64,000 nt of DNA from Adiantum capillus-veneris (lineage: Eukaryota > Streptophyta > Polypodiopsida > Polypodiales > Pteridaceae), in assembly GCA_014529385.2 (NCBI GenBank), contig CM043958.1:82579525-82643524 (forward strand), in the 5' to 3' direction. The stretch's first letter is position 1. Each line of letters opens with the position of its first letter. Below are positions 1-13,289 of the stretch, one piece after another. The position numbers and the translations under genes are program-made. The notes beneath the pieces are model-generated. The model saw nothing but the letters and a program-made list of their open reading frames with translations. It made no database searches and was not told where the DNA came from.

Positions 1-204
1 AAGGATTTGATAAACATATCATGACCAATATCTAGAAAAGTGCTATGCTTGACGAGAGGCACAATCATTTGTCTAATAATTATAAAAAGAAAATTAATAT
101 TTCATGATAAATGTAGTTTAGTTTCTTCTTGTTATGCATGAATTTTAATTGATTTCTACACTTAGAGTCACCACAATTATACTCCTAAATGTACTAGTAT
201 TATG

Positions 205-452
205 ATCAATTACATTCACTAAATAATTCTCTACTTCACAAAAAAAATCCATAATTTTTAAACTATCCACATGCATTTGCAATTCTAGTATATTAATAAT
301 AATCACCTACATAGACACCTTGACATATTTAATCAATTACATTCACTAAATAATTCTCTACTTCACCAAAAAAAATCCATAATTTTTAAACTATCCACAT
401 GCATTTGCAATTCTAGTATATTAATAATAATCACCTACATAGAAATTTTAAC
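205..452. repeat. Two-copy tandem repeat, about 127 bp
   Basis: The block beginning atcaattacattcactaaat at 205 restarts at 332 and runs to about 452 with few changes. It lies in AT-rich sequence left of a primer-binding site, so it is probably in the untranslated leader of a minus-strand LTR element. The rest of 1-545 shows no coding similarity. Confidence 0.8.
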
Positions 453-545
453 AACTTGACAAATTAAATAAGTTATTATGTCTTATTTTTTATCATGTTA
501 ATTTTCATAGCCTTAATTATTGTAAAATCTGAGAATGTAGCCCAT

Positions 546-557
546 GCTCTGATACCA
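546..557 (-). other. Primer-binding site of LTR-E element
   Basis: The plus strand reads gctctgatacca, the reverse complement of TGGTATCAGAGC, which is complementary to the 3' end of initiator tRNA-Met and the usual plant LTR-retrotransposon primer site. It sits one base from the LTR end at 559, so the element runs leftward out of the window. Confidence 0.75.
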
Positions 558-558
558 T

Positions 559-1021
559 TGCAACAATTGAGGTCTTAAAGGGCCTTGTAAAATATTGAAA
601 ATAACAGGCTACACATCACAAAACAATAGTTCTACATACCTTGTGAATTCCACAAGCACGTAATCGATGATACATATAGTTCGAGAGAGACAAATAGTGT
701 GAGAGAGAGCCAGAGAGCATGTGTAAGTGCACCTTCTAGAGCAGAGTGTAGTACGGTGAGAGAGGAGAGTGAAGGGGAGAGTAGAATAGCATAGACAATG
801 GGTGCAATCTCCCCCCGTGCAAGAGAGGATTTTTCTCTTGCACGTATTTATTTATAGATTTCTTGATTGTCCACCTAGATGTACAACGACCATGGCTCAT
901 AAAGAGCACTTTAATAATAAAATATTCATAAATGTGTTATCCTTTCACATAGTCCATTGATCGCTTACGCTTTTGCCACATGTTAGCTGCAATCAATAGA
1001 TAATAATCAATTCTTATTACA
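559..1021 (-). mobile_element. LTR-E, 5' LTR of a minus-strand retrotransposon
   Basis: This 463-bp segment starts TG and ends CA, and its reverse complement aligns along its length with 6666-7147. It abuts the primer-binding site at 546-557. On the minus strand it contains a TATA-like tataaataaat followed by a CT-rich leader. Superfamily is not determined because no coding region is attached. Confidence 0.7.
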
Positions 1022-1569
1022 AAATATCCCCTTACCTTGCACTTACGTGGTATGATAAGTTTCTCATGGTGAATCTCTCGAGTGTAGTACTAGCCTAGAC
1101 ATAGACTTTGCAGTTGGTGCGTTGAGCAAGTCCTTTAATAAGCCTAGAGAAGCTCATTTGAAGATGGATATATGTGTTCTTAAGTACATCAAGGTACTCT
1201 GGGCCACAATATTTTCTATGAGTCTGGTACTAATACTCTCAGGGATATTCTACCTTGGATGAGTGTAGAGAGTCTAGAAGGAAGTTTATTTCTAGTTATT
1301 ATCTCTCACTTATTTTTGGAGTATTTTCTTGAATCAGCAGCAAGAAGCAACCAATAGTGGTGCTTTCTTTCAACAAAAGTCGTGAATAAAGCTGCTTGTT
1401 TGTAGCTTCACGATAGGGTTTGGTTGAGGAGAACTTATAAATATAGTTGTCCTAGTGAGTACAAAAACAACACCAGAGTGTGGCAACCAAAGTTACATGG
1501 CCTTTGTCCTTTCTTTTTTTGAATGACATGTACAAAGAATATAGAGATTCAGAATTATTATGTTAGAGA
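1022..1569. other. No recognised feature
   Basis: AT-rich sequence with no open frame of note and no similarity I can name. Confidence 0.5.
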
Positions 1570-1621
1570 GCTTATTGGAGTCATGAGCCATGCCATTATC
1601 CCCGGCCTATAGGAGAAGATG

Positions 1622-1647
1622 GAGGGGGAGGGGGAGGGGGGAGGGGG
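1622..1647 (+). other. G-tract cluster, potential G-quadruplex
   Basis: Four runs of five or six G separated by single A bases fit a four-tract quadruplex pattern. The tract lies in the leader region expected downstream of the minus-strand LTR TATA box at 1701-1707. Confidence 0.55.
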
Positions 1648-1700
1648 TGTGGTGTAAAACCTAGGGGACTGCCTGACCTGGATTCACCACCCAGCCTCCC

Positions 1701-1707
1701 TTATATA
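1701..1707 (-). promoter_or_regulatory. TATA box in Ty3 LTR
   Basis: TATATAA on the minus strand about 100 bp inside the inferred LTR start at 1803, the normal position for a U3 core promoter. Confidence 0.45.
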
Positions 1708-1979
1708 GCCCCTGGCTATACTGATTCCCCTGTTCCACACTGGCAGTTGGCCACTTACTGGCCCATGTTCGTGACCTCCCCTGGACATGCCCTTGGCATG
1801 ACATTACTCCCCCCCCTTGGAGAAGCATTTTCGTCCTCGAAAACAAGAGTGATGCTACAATAATGTTTTTCACCGTGGAATCCTTCATGGATCCAGCTGT
1901 TTGCTTGACCGGAACACGGTTCAGTAGGAGGTTCAATGAAACCAAGAATAACATCTTGATTTTCCACATTGTTTTCCAT

Positions 1980-3164
1980 TTGTAACCATCTTGTGTTACC
2001 AATTCCTATCCCATCAGAGTGTGTAGACTCAATTTAGAACTCACATGAGCATGTTAAACGAGTTATCACAACAAAGATGTACCCGAAAGAGTACCGCTTT
2101 CACTTTTCATGAAAATAACTTGCTGACATAACTCATCATCCAAGTTTAAGTCCTTGACTTGTTCACAAATTTCATCGGTAAACAATCCTACCATCACTAG
2201 TGTTCAAAGTTGAGAACCGACTTAAACATGAAGGGACTAACTATGTCACAAACATGCTTTAACTTATGATACACAGACTCCAAGTAGAGCAATAAATGCT
2301 TACCAATCGGATTGCGTGGTGGTAACGTACGCACTTTGCATTTTCTTTAGCACCATATTACACTTTGCAATCTGCCTATCCCCTTGGGTAATTGACAGCA
2401 CTGAGGTGTGTTTTCCCATCTTTTACAGACAATCGTCCCAGATGACAAGAAAACGGGGATCACAATATCGTACAACATTGCTGAGGAATCAATAGTGTTC
2501 TGAATAACCATCGTGGTTAACTTGTAAGATCCACAAGCACCCAAATCGAGCCATGACCTCTATTGGTGATTAGTAGACCCAAAAGTAATCTTAAAGAGAT
2601 ACTACACATAGAGTGCAAAATGCTTCATTAAGCAAGCACTTTATGAATATGCACGCTTTTCCAAATCAGCATGTGCTAAACACTAGGGCCCATAACACCT
2701 AGTGTGCATGCATTTAGCAAAAAATAGATCTGAACCTGTATATCCATAATCGTCCTTGCCAATACTTATGACGAATATGGTCTCCTAGCACACATTAAAA
2801 AGGAATGTAAATAATTCTGAAAAGAAACTAAAATACTTTCAGCTACAATCATGTGCCTGCCATGCTGAAATGTTTGAACCATAATAGAAGGTGAAGCAGT
2901 GATCACTTCCAGGTACAAACAATGAAACCTTTTCATTAACAATTCATAGCCTTGCTATATGCATAAACAACCATTTGTAATGTTGTTTAATTGCGCTTGT
3001 TCCTTAGCAAGCCAGTCTAAGTATCCGACAATTTCTGGCCACTGAAATTGCTCCTAATACGTCGTGCTAAAAATGGTCTAGAAAACATATATGACCCGCA
3101 CCTAGGGACTTTGCCATGACACATACTTGAAAAGGTGGGCGCCAGTGTCAGTCTAGAGATTAGA

Positions 3165-3168
<4 letters not shown>
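1980..3168. other. No recognised feature
   Basis: No supported coding region or repeat. Only short chance open frames occur. Confidence 0.5.

Positions 3169-3246
<78 letters not shown>
3169..3246. repeat. (CT)39 microsatellite
   Basis: Uninterrupted CT dinucleotides. Open frames across it (poly-RE on the minus strand) are artefacts. Confidence 0.98.
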
Positions 3247-3248
<2 letters not shown>

Positions 3249-3542
3249 CCAACAACCAATTAGTCCTACCTTTCTTTTTTCCACTCCTTTGCGGCTACAT
3301 GATGGTTGTGCTCTGCCGACCCACACACACAAACAAGCCGCTCCTCCAGTCATCCTCTGCCTCATAAGATAAATGGACTGCAAGCCACATGTATTCACAA
3401 CACCAAGGCCCAGTGGCTCATAACTTTCATCAGCTGTCTCTCGCTCCCTCTCCCTCTCATGCAACCATCCTACCCTTTCCTTTTCTACAATGACCATTCT
3501 TTTTATCTCTCTCACCCTGGACCGCATGAATGAATGGTCAAG

Positions 3543-3543
<1 letters not shown>

Positions 3544-3638
<95 letters not shown>
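3544..3638. repeat. (CT)n microsatellite
   Basis: About 47 uninterrupted CT units in a pyrimidine-rich stretch (3430-3730). Confidence 0.98.
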
Positions 3639-3641
<3 letters not shown>

Positions 3642-3766
3642 TGCCTCTACTCAGAGCCTCCCTTTTTACGTGCACCAAATGCTTACACACTCAGAGACTC
3701 TTCTCTCTCTCCACTCTCCCATGCATGCCACCATCAAACACTATTTTTCTACAAAGCCGTTCAAAG

Positions 3767-5495
<1,729 letters not shown>

Positions 5496-6125
5496 CAACC
5501 AGTTGTGTATATTTCAATATTCAAACCTCTTTTACTTGAAAACCACATAGGTAATATATGTCCTTTGATGCTTTGCCTAGTCCATTGGTCACGTGCACAC
5601 AAATTTGTCATTTAGGCAGTGTGTAAATGCTTATCTTGGTATAGATTTGTTAGTTTATGCAACACTAATTATATGTGAAAATCTGTCGATCTAGGCAGCA
5701 CGAGTGTAGATCCGTTGATTTAGGCAGCACACCGACAAATTACAGATTCACTATTTTAAACAATATTAAGTGCAGATATGCATGTTTAGGCAACACTAGT
5801 GTAGATTTGACAACCAGTTGTGTATATTTCAATATTCAAACCTCTTTCATTTGGAAACCACATAGGTAATATATGTCCTTGTATGCTTTGCCTAGTCCAT
5901 TAGTCACGTGCACACAGATTTGTCGATTAAGGCAGTGTGTAAATGCTTATCTTGGTATAGATTTGTTAGTTTATGCAACACTAATTATGTGTGAAAATCC
6001 GTCGATTTAGGCAGCACAAGTGTAGATTTGTTGATTTAGGCAGCACACCGACAAATTATAGATTCACTATTTTAAACAATATTAAGTGCAAATATGCATG
6101 TTTAGGCAACACTAGTGTAGATTCA
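5496..6125. repeat. Two-copy tandem repeat, 315 bp
   Basis: The unit starting caaccagttgtgtatatttc at 5496 restarts at 5811. The copies differ at scattered positions. Each unit holds a shorter degenerate motif (gtagattYgttgatttaggca) repeated several times, and this motif continues to about 6240. Confidence 0.85.
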
Positions 6126-6665
6126 CTGATTTAGGCAATACAAACTTAAAGTAAAAATCCTACAATTTAGGCAATACGAACTTAAAGTATAGATCCACCA
6201 ATTGAAGCAACACAAGTGTAGATTCGTTGATTTATGCAGCATCGATCACAAAATAATACTACAGTGGCTAGCCATCACTCTCCTTAGTATGATTTTGTTA
6301 CTCGGGTATAAAATGGAAGGTATATGGACTTTGACTTATATTTGGATTTGAAATCAAATTTGGTATGATGATTTTCTATTGTGATAGTGTTTATGGAATT
6401 CGACTTGAAATTTATAAAGATTGATTAATGAAAGATAAGTGTCACCAATGATATCCTGATCCATTAGGATATGACACATATTGCTTATTCTATTGGTATG
6501 GGATACTAGAATTTGCAGTATGTGGATGACAATAGGCATAAGCAAATTCATTTTTTTAAATTTAAGAAATTAATTGTTGACACATGATTTTAACCATTAT
6601 TTTTTACAAGTATGGCTTGCATGTAACTTAGCAATTGAAGACATTTGCTTTCTAACGGAGACATA

Positions 6666-7147
6666 TGTATTGGAAATTGATTATTATTTATTGATTGTAG
6701 TTGACATGTGGCAAAAGCATAAGTGATCAATGGACTATGCAAAATGATAACACATTATGAATATTTTATTATTAAAGTGCTCTTTATGATCCATGGTCAA
6801 TGTACATCCAAGCGGACAATTTGTATTCACTTTGAGCATTCAAGAAATCTATATATAAATACGTGCAAGAGGGAAATGCTCACTCTTTCACGAGGTTAGA
6901 TTACACCCACAGTGTTTCTGTTATTCTTCTATCCTCTTCACCCTCCTCTCTCAACATACATGTGTAGCACTCTACTGTAGGAGGTGCACTTGTGCATGCT
7001 CTCATATTCTCTCTTGCTCTCTATCTCTCTCAAACCATATGTATCATCGATTATGTGGTTGTGGGATTCTCCAAGTTTGTAAATCTGTTGTTTTATGATG
7101 TGTAGCATATTATTTTTGTAGGGCCCTTTATGCTCTCGACTGCTGCA
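6666..7147 (+). mobile_element. LTR-E, plus-strand copy, probably a solo LTR
   Basis: This 482-bp segment runs TGTATT to CTGCA and matches the reverse complement of 559-1021. No primer-binding site follows it, so it is probably a solo LTR left by LTR-LTR recombination, or a truncated element. The flanking five bases do not form a convincing target-site duplication. Confidence 0.7.
6851..6860 (+). promoter_or_regulatory. TATA box of LTR-E
   Basis: atatataaat sits mid-LTR ahead of a CT-rich leader. The same position in the inverted copy (about 850-860) keeps a related TATA-like string. Confidence 0.5.
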
Positions 7148-7849
7148 TTTTTTGGGAGGCTAGATAAGCATACAAGTTGGAGGTAAGACCCTAATCGCTT
7201 CTCCTTCGTTATTAAAATATAAGGGAAGGGGAAATGAGGGGTGTTTGGGGTAGTGGAAGAGATTGATAACATATATATAGACATATAAATCAAGGTTTTC
7301 TAATAGTATACAAGCCAGCTATTGCTAATGAATTACATATGGTTACCCCATTACATGTTATTATAAAAAGAACACAAACCAAAATGATAAGGTATTGAAT
7401 TTAGAAATGTAACTTGTATGGTGTCAAGTTTGTTTGTTTTTAGCTTAAAGATGAGAAATTATACCAAACCTTATATATAAGTTAGGGGCATAATAATTTT
7501 AGTAACTATTTGTCATATAAGTGTAGAAAGGGGGGCCAGTTTTACTTTACATGAGTCGTAAATAGGGGGTTTTGTTGAGCCTCTCTGCTCGAGGTGGCAT
7601 GTCCTTTTCTATAGAGAGTGAATCTTTTGGGGTACTGCACAAGAAAACAAAGATGTGGCTTAATAGAAGAATGTCTACGATTGAACTAGAAATTGTACTT
7701 GAAGAAGGCTGGTGCACCAAAGAAAGTTCATATTGATGATAATATGAGTTGTAGAGTAAGCCCAAACTCTATGTCTATCTCATACCAACTATGTCTCTCT
7801 CTCTCTCTCTCTCTCTCATGTTTGTCTTGCTACTTGCAATAGAATCATC
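7148..7849. other. No recognised feature
   Basis: AT-rich sequence with a short CT run at 7797-7817. No supported gene. Confidence 0.45.
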
Positions 7850-9540
7850 ATGCATAAGCCATGCAACCTATATAGGAAGGAGAATACCAATGTCATCCGC
7901 ATTATCAACACTCTAGGCCAAGCGGGTTTTTGACACTCGATGATGGCAATGCAAATACTGCAATTTTCACCTGACAAGTACAATTCTCGTGTTGTCAAGC
8001 ACTTGACAGGCATTGGCATGACCAATAATTGTGGAGGGTGCAAAAAGATACCACAAGATATTAGGGACAAGCTAGTTGCAAATAATTATCCGGAAGTATC
8101 GGCACCAAAAAAAAGTATAGGTGGACAACACACATAGGATGCTCTTCATGATGCTCTTATTGTGGATTTTGGTGGTTCTTCTTCCGAGGTTCAAGAGGAG
8201 CAGCCCACTGCTCGTTCTAGTAGAAAGAGGACTTGAGTTGTGCAGGAGGAGGAGGATGAAGGTGATATGCATGCACACAGGCAAAGCACCTTGCCGTCAT
8301 GTGTGAACTCTCTTTCTTAGGTGAAGGAGCTTCAAAAGGTTGTTGAGATGGAGATTGCTCGCACTCTCATTGAGTGCAACATATCCTTCAATCTTTTGAG
8401 GGCTGAGCAGTGGAATAGGATGGTCTGAGCTATAGCTGATGTTGGCCACACACATTCATGGTCATGGGTGGAGTATAGCAAGATGCGCACTTCAGTGCTT
8501 GATGAGCAGAAGGCTTTGATAGATAAGGCCTTAGTCCCGGTCAAAGCAGGTTGGGAGCAGTTTGGGTGCACCATTATATCAGATGGTTGGAGTCATGTTC
8601 GTAGGTGGCACATCATTAATATTCTTGTGTCGTCTTGTCTTGGCACATACTTCTTAAGCGATGTGGATGCAGGTAAGGCCGGAGATCCCATCATAGGTGA
8701 GTTTATCTTTGGGCTTTAGCTATCTTTAGGAGCCACAGTACTCTTCACATGGTGCGGCCTTCCAAGATCGGGTTTGCTTATATGTATTTAGTGTTACATA
8801 GACTATTCAAATTGAGGGATCCACTTCTTTAGACAATCATGGACCTGAAGTGGAGATTGATGCACAACTCACAGACGGAGCCCACTAAATACATACAACA
8901 GTGGGTGCTTGATAAGTCATTTTGGACACAGATTTAGAGTTTGACAGTGGCATTGCATCTAGTGTATGTACTTCTACAAGTCACATACATGGAGGGCTCT
9001 ACATTGGGCTTAGTCTATCATCTCTTCATGGAGATGAAGAGACACATTACAGAGTGCAAGTCTTTGACACAGGCCTAGTAAGTACTTGTCTTTTGAAATT
9101 GATTATTGATTTCATTGCAAATTGTTTTGTTGTCATTTCAATTTGTGATGTGACCCAATTCAATTTTGTTTCATTGTTGAAATTTTCAATCGAGATGAAA
9201 TCTTGGCCATTGTAGGAAGGTGATAGACCTTTATGAGTCATTCCATTCATGGGATGGCTGCATTGCTTCATCCTTTCTACAAGACACCAGAGCTTTTCCA
9301 TGAGAGGAGTCTCTTGAAGCTCAAGGATAATTACATCAATATGATGTACACCATTGACAAGAAGCTGGAGATTGATACAGAGATAATCAGCTTCATGAAC
9401 AATCTAAGACCATCCTTTGCTAGAGCTGTGTTGTTGAGGCAAGAGGCTACCAAGTTTCCTCTTACATGGTGGTAGAATTATGGAAGACAAGGTCTTCCAA
9501 TGCTTACACATCTAGCTTTACGAGTACTTTTAGGTGATTG
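7850..9540 (+). pseudogene. hAT-like transposase (BED finger plus DUF659), decayed
   Basis: Plus-strand fragments occur in the order expected for plant DUF659-class hAT transposases. The tail of a BED zinc finger is near 7950-8080 (VVKHLTGI, CKKIPQDIRDKL). DUF659 is at 8470-8700 (WEQFGCTIISDGW, then FLSDVDAGKAGD). A middle segment near 8770-9075 reads KLRDPL, FWTQI and GSTLGLVY. The C-terminal part at 9233-9475 has AALLHPFYKTPE and ends FPLTWW, with a dimerisation-type continuation (YGR, PMLTHLALRVL). It is broken by an in-frame TGA near 8427, another stop near 8935 and several frame changes. An AG/GTAAGT-to-TAG/G interruption at about 9079-9214 may be a fossil intron. No terminal inverted repeats were identified. 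Confidence 0.8.
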
Positions 9541-10149
9541 AAAATCTTGAGCTTGTAGTATTTGCACTTACTATTTCCATATATTAAACCAAGTGTGAAA
9601 TCTCAATGCTCGTTGCTATAGGATTGCTCGGGCTGGCGCATGTGAGTTTTCTAAGAAAGGAGGAGAACTAAAAATCGTGTTCTAGGTGAGTGAATATAGA
9701 GCACTTCTGTGCTTAGATTCACTCTCTAAGTTATGACTAAAATTGGTCCTTACGTTGGTGGACTTGGGCCTTGGGGCTACCAACGGTAGAATCTATGATT
9801 GTCTAGATAAACTAGCGTCGATCAACATGGGGCAACTATGCAAATGGTTAATCAACTTAGGATATATGATGCATAAGATTTGTCAATCCCCACATCAGCA
9901 CTATCTTTAAGTCAAAAATATCGCATACCTATCGTGTCTTGGTAGAAATGAAAGCTATCATCTACAAGCAATTGTACTTCCATGAGAAAAATCAACCTAC
10001 CCAAGCCCAAGTATGTTTGCTATGCCTGCCAACATAGTGTAGCAAAAAATCCATAGAGCCAAATCATTAAGTGATCATTGGATGGTGTTCAATCATCTTT
10101 TGTTTAGATATTTGAATAGCTAGATGCAAGAAGGTCATATATAATTTCA
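9541..10149. other. No recognised feature
   Basis: No coding similarity or repeat structure that I can support. Confidence 0.45.
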
Positions 10150-10962
10150 TTATTTTCTAGAGAAAATATAGTGATGTGGGTGCCACACATTGTTGAACTC
10201 TCACTTGAAATAGAGCCCATAACATAGTTTTCATGACTGCTAGGGTTCGGGGAGTTCTTCTGGTTGTTCTTCTGTTGCCTGTGAGGTGCGAGCGGCAGGG
10301 AGGCCATAGTCGCGGTCTGTGGCAAGGCGGATGAACTGCGGAGGTTGCTGATGCTGGCGTAGTGCTTGGCGACCTTGGTTCCTGTGGCGTTGGGTATCCC
10401 TGAGGTGGTAGGGACCGACAATCTTGGCTCGGCATCTACATATACATCCTTGCTCGATAGCATTTTCATTGGCTCTGGTGGATGCCTCTCCACGGCTCCC
10501 TATGGGCTAAAATCGCGTCCAGGATCGCTGATGTCTCCATTGGGTGCAACTCGACTACGACTAGGGGGGTCTGTGGCAGCGACCCTTTTCTTATGACTTG
10601 CTTGGTGGGTGCCAAATTCGGTGGTTGCGGGTGCTAGACTGCTCATTCAACAAGGTGCTTCAAGCTTCGGTGGTTTGTTGGTTTGGTGACTCTCTTAGGA
10701 GTGTTGTTCTCCTATGATGGCTCCTCTATTTATGTTGCGGCCTTTGCGGCACATTGGTAGAGGGTGGCAGTTTGCTCTGGTGTGATGGCAACTCGGAATT
10801 TGGCTCGGGTGATGGGGACTTCAAGCCCTATCCCTTCTACGATGGTATAATCAGTACCTTTGATGCCATGGGTCATGTTGAGCATGAGTTACTTTGTAAT
10901 ACTCTTTGCTAAGTAATATATCTACTACTCACTATTGTGAGTACTGCCCAAAAAAAAAAGAG
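10150..10962 (+). mobile_element. LINE-like 3' end with A-tail
   Basis: A GT-rich, more GC-rich stretch than its surroundings ends with ttgtaatactctttgctaag, aatatatct and then a run of ten or more A at 10950-10960. This layout resembles plant L1 3' UTRs. No reverse transcriptase domain is present, so it would be a 5'-truncated insertion. The call rests on composition and the tail only. Confidence 0.35.
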
Positions 10963-11070
10963 CACATAACATCAAAAAATTCTTTGTATAAAAAATAGCA
11001 TTGGCTCCTTACATTAACAATTTGATGCACATGGATTTGCCCTTTGCAAAGCGGCCTTACCATGCCTCGT

Positions 11071-11448
11071 GACTAAATGGCATGGGGTCTTGAATGAAGA
11101 GCTTGGCATGGGATCGACGATAGACGACGGACAGCGTGGATCTCGAGAAGATTCCACAGAAAACAAGAATTTGGCAGCGAGTTATCCCCCCGGATTCGAA
11201 CTCAGACAGGTGTTGTGGTAGCCCAATGCCCTAATCGAGCGTGTATGTGCATTTTGTTGAAATGTCGGTGTGTTTACAATTACTTATGCTTGTCTAAATT
11301 TACTCTTTAGATGTCTGAGTTTACAAAATTTGTCCGAGTTTACTTTTTCCAAATTGGACGGCATCGTGCGTCTTTGATTTTGTGCCTGGAGTTCTCCTCC
11401 ATGGATCCCATGACGAGGTCTTCATTCAAAACCCCGTGTTCTTTAGTC
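11071..11448. repeat. Inverted repeat, 45-bp arms and 288-bp spacer
   Basis: 11071-11115 (gactaaatggcatggggtct...) and the reverse complement of 11404-11448 are the same length and agree at most positions. A tRNA-like SINE fragment lies in the spacer. It may be a foldback or MITE-like element. No target-site duplication was resolved. Confidence 0.55.
11165..11240 (-). mobile_element. tRNA-derived SINE-like fragment
   Basis: The minus strand reads GGGCATTGGGCTACC and then GAGTTCGAATCCGGGG, which fit degenerate pol III A-box-side and B-box sequences. A related arrangement occurs on the plus strand near 53220-53290. The cloverleaf is not complete, so this is not a functional tRNA gene. Confidence 0.45.
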
Positions 11449-11841
11449 CTAAGGCTTACCACACTCCTAAAGATGTTGTCAATGATAAACCAAGCTATTG
11501 CAGTTACACATGCATCTACAAAATAGAACCCACTAATTGCAAACAACTTGGTCTTTCTCTAACTTATTAAGTGCGATTCCTTACTTATTTCTTTGCAAGT
11601 CCTTTCTTCCCCCTTTCTCAATCCTTTTTTTTTGGGTGCAAAACTCACAATGGTGAGTGAATTATATTGAGAACAACCTCTGTTTGTGTTTTTTAATAGT
11701 TCAGAATGTTGAAGGCAGCAAAATGCAAATGGTCGATGGATCAGAGTTTGATTCATGCACAATTTTTTCCCCAAAGATTTGACACCATAACCGATTTAAA
11801 GCAAAAATTTGGAATCCTTTATAAGGGCAATTTGGAAGGAC

Positions 11842-12523
11842 TGTAATGGAAATGGCCTATGTACTTTGAGAATAACGGAATTAAGAAAATTTGAGTGAGT
11901 ATTTTCATGAGACTACTTTGTAAACATAAAAGGGAACTTATTTAGCGGTAGCAACATAACCATTATACTTAATTAACTTGGCATGGACAATACTTTTCCA
12001 AGAGAGAGAGTTTAGAGAAACTTGACAACAGTTGAGGACCAGATTTATGTGGAGCCGGTCCCCCCTCCCGGTCCCCCTTCCAATAGACTTTTGTATTATA
12101 GATTCTCCCATCAAGAGAGACTTGTTACAATACAATCTTTGTGTTCCTTGTGACCTAGCTGATGCAATGAAGATGGAAAGCGTCATGCATCATGAGCATA
12201 ACATAAACTTTGTAACAACATTAACCATTCAGGCCTCAGTCCAAGGCCTCAAACACCTTCAAAGGTGGAGAGAGCTAGCGGGGAATGAGGGTAGGAAAAA
12301 GGAAGAAGAAGTAACATATGAGAAGGAGATAGTTCCTCACTTATCATCACTCTTCTTGCATAGCATAGTATAATAATGATGAAGAAGATGAAAATCTTAA
12401 GCATCGGAGCATGGCTCTTGGTTGGATTTGCATTGCATAGCCAAGAATGTTGGTGTAGGCTCTCAACTTGTCAACAACCTTGGAGAAAGAGATGGAGTTC
12501 TTGCACTTTGCACTTCACACATT

Positions 12524-12578
<55 letters not shown>

Positions 12579-12870
12579 AGAGTATATCCTGCAACAAGCA
12601 GGCCCCCTCCTTGCTTGGGTTGACCCCCTCTTGTAGCTCATGGTGAAAGCTCATTGGCCTTTGCAAGCCTAGCGAATCACAAGCTCGTTCACTACTTAGC
12701 AATAGACCTAGACCTTGGACAAGCGTCCTCCTTTCCTCTTAGAGAGACAGGGCTTGATAAATGCTTAAACAATTAATTTAATTAACTAATCTATCATTGG
12801 ACCTCTCTAAGGGTCAACCAATAGGCTTTAGACACACGTTGAGGGGAGTCTTACCAAGCACCGAGCAAAT
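11842..12870 (-). mobile_element. LTR-B, 3' two-thirds of an LTR (minus strand)
   Basis: The left edge TGTAATGG matches the LTR ends at 50083 and 51295. The body aligns with 51295-51640 and, further right, with the reverse complement of 49690-50060. No primer-binding site lies left of 11842, so this is a truncated or solo LTR. It includes a GT array at 12526-12576. Family membership is tied by the 28 kb and 50 kb copies to a Ty3 chromovirus. Confidence 0.75.
12526..12576. repeat. (GT)n microsatellite inside LTR-B
   Basis: About 25 GT units. The equivalent place in the 49.8-kb copy has only a short GT-rich stretch, so the array expanded after the copies separated. Confidence 0.95.
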
Positions 12871-13289
12871 TTTACCGAGCGAACATAAAAACCGAGCGAA
12901 ATTCACGAGAGAGAGAGAGAGAGAGGGAGAGACCATAGAAGAAGGATTCATTTGCTACCATTTCCAAGTCAACAGTAACACTCTAGTGAACACTAACTAA
13001 CATCATTTCTTAACAATAAAGTAATTCGCACATTTGGTTTCATCAAGGATAAAATATGATACTTTAGTATAAATCACACTCATCATTGATGAAGGCATGT
13101 CTTTTACGTACATGGTTTGACATAGGTTTGAACATTGTACCATGGATTTTGCACCAACCTTTTAACCTCCGCCTAGCAAGGCATGGGAATGTAGCTATCA
13201 AACTTCACCTAATGTCAAACTCTACTTGACCGCAGCAACCTTTGCTTGTCAAGTTGGCATGGTAAAATAATTCCACAGGATTTATTTAA
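12871..13289. other. No gene; short ACCGAGC repeats and GA run
   Basis: Three or four ACCGAGC motifs fall within 12855-12902, followed by a GA run at 12908-12931. Nothing else is recognised. The last five bases (tttaa) are the target-site duplication of the next element. Confidence 0.6.

Larger units (their letters stand above)
1570..1979 (-). mobile_element. 3' end of Ty3/gypsy element: polyprotein tail, PPT and LTR start
   Basis: The minus-strand frame ending near 1755 contains LVFEDENASPRGGSNVM, which resembles the extreme C-terminus of plant Ty3 polyproteins (ED..GG.NVM). The G-run in that frame (1804-1818) is a good polypurine tract and is followed directly by TGTCATGCC, a plausible 3' LTR start at 1803. 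Further along the minus strand, TATATAA at 1701-1707 lies in a GC-rich setting and looks like the LTR promoter. The LTR end is not defined; 1570 is only a limit. The rest of the polyprotein is absent. Confidence 0.5.

Noticed and set aside
10104-10493. 129-codon minus-strand open frame
   Set aside because: Ser/Pro-rich translation without a domain, overlapping the LINE-like 3' end on the other strand.
11165-11240. Functional tRNA gene on the minus strand
   Set aside because: A B-box-like word is present but no complete cloverleaf or acceptor stem can be formed.
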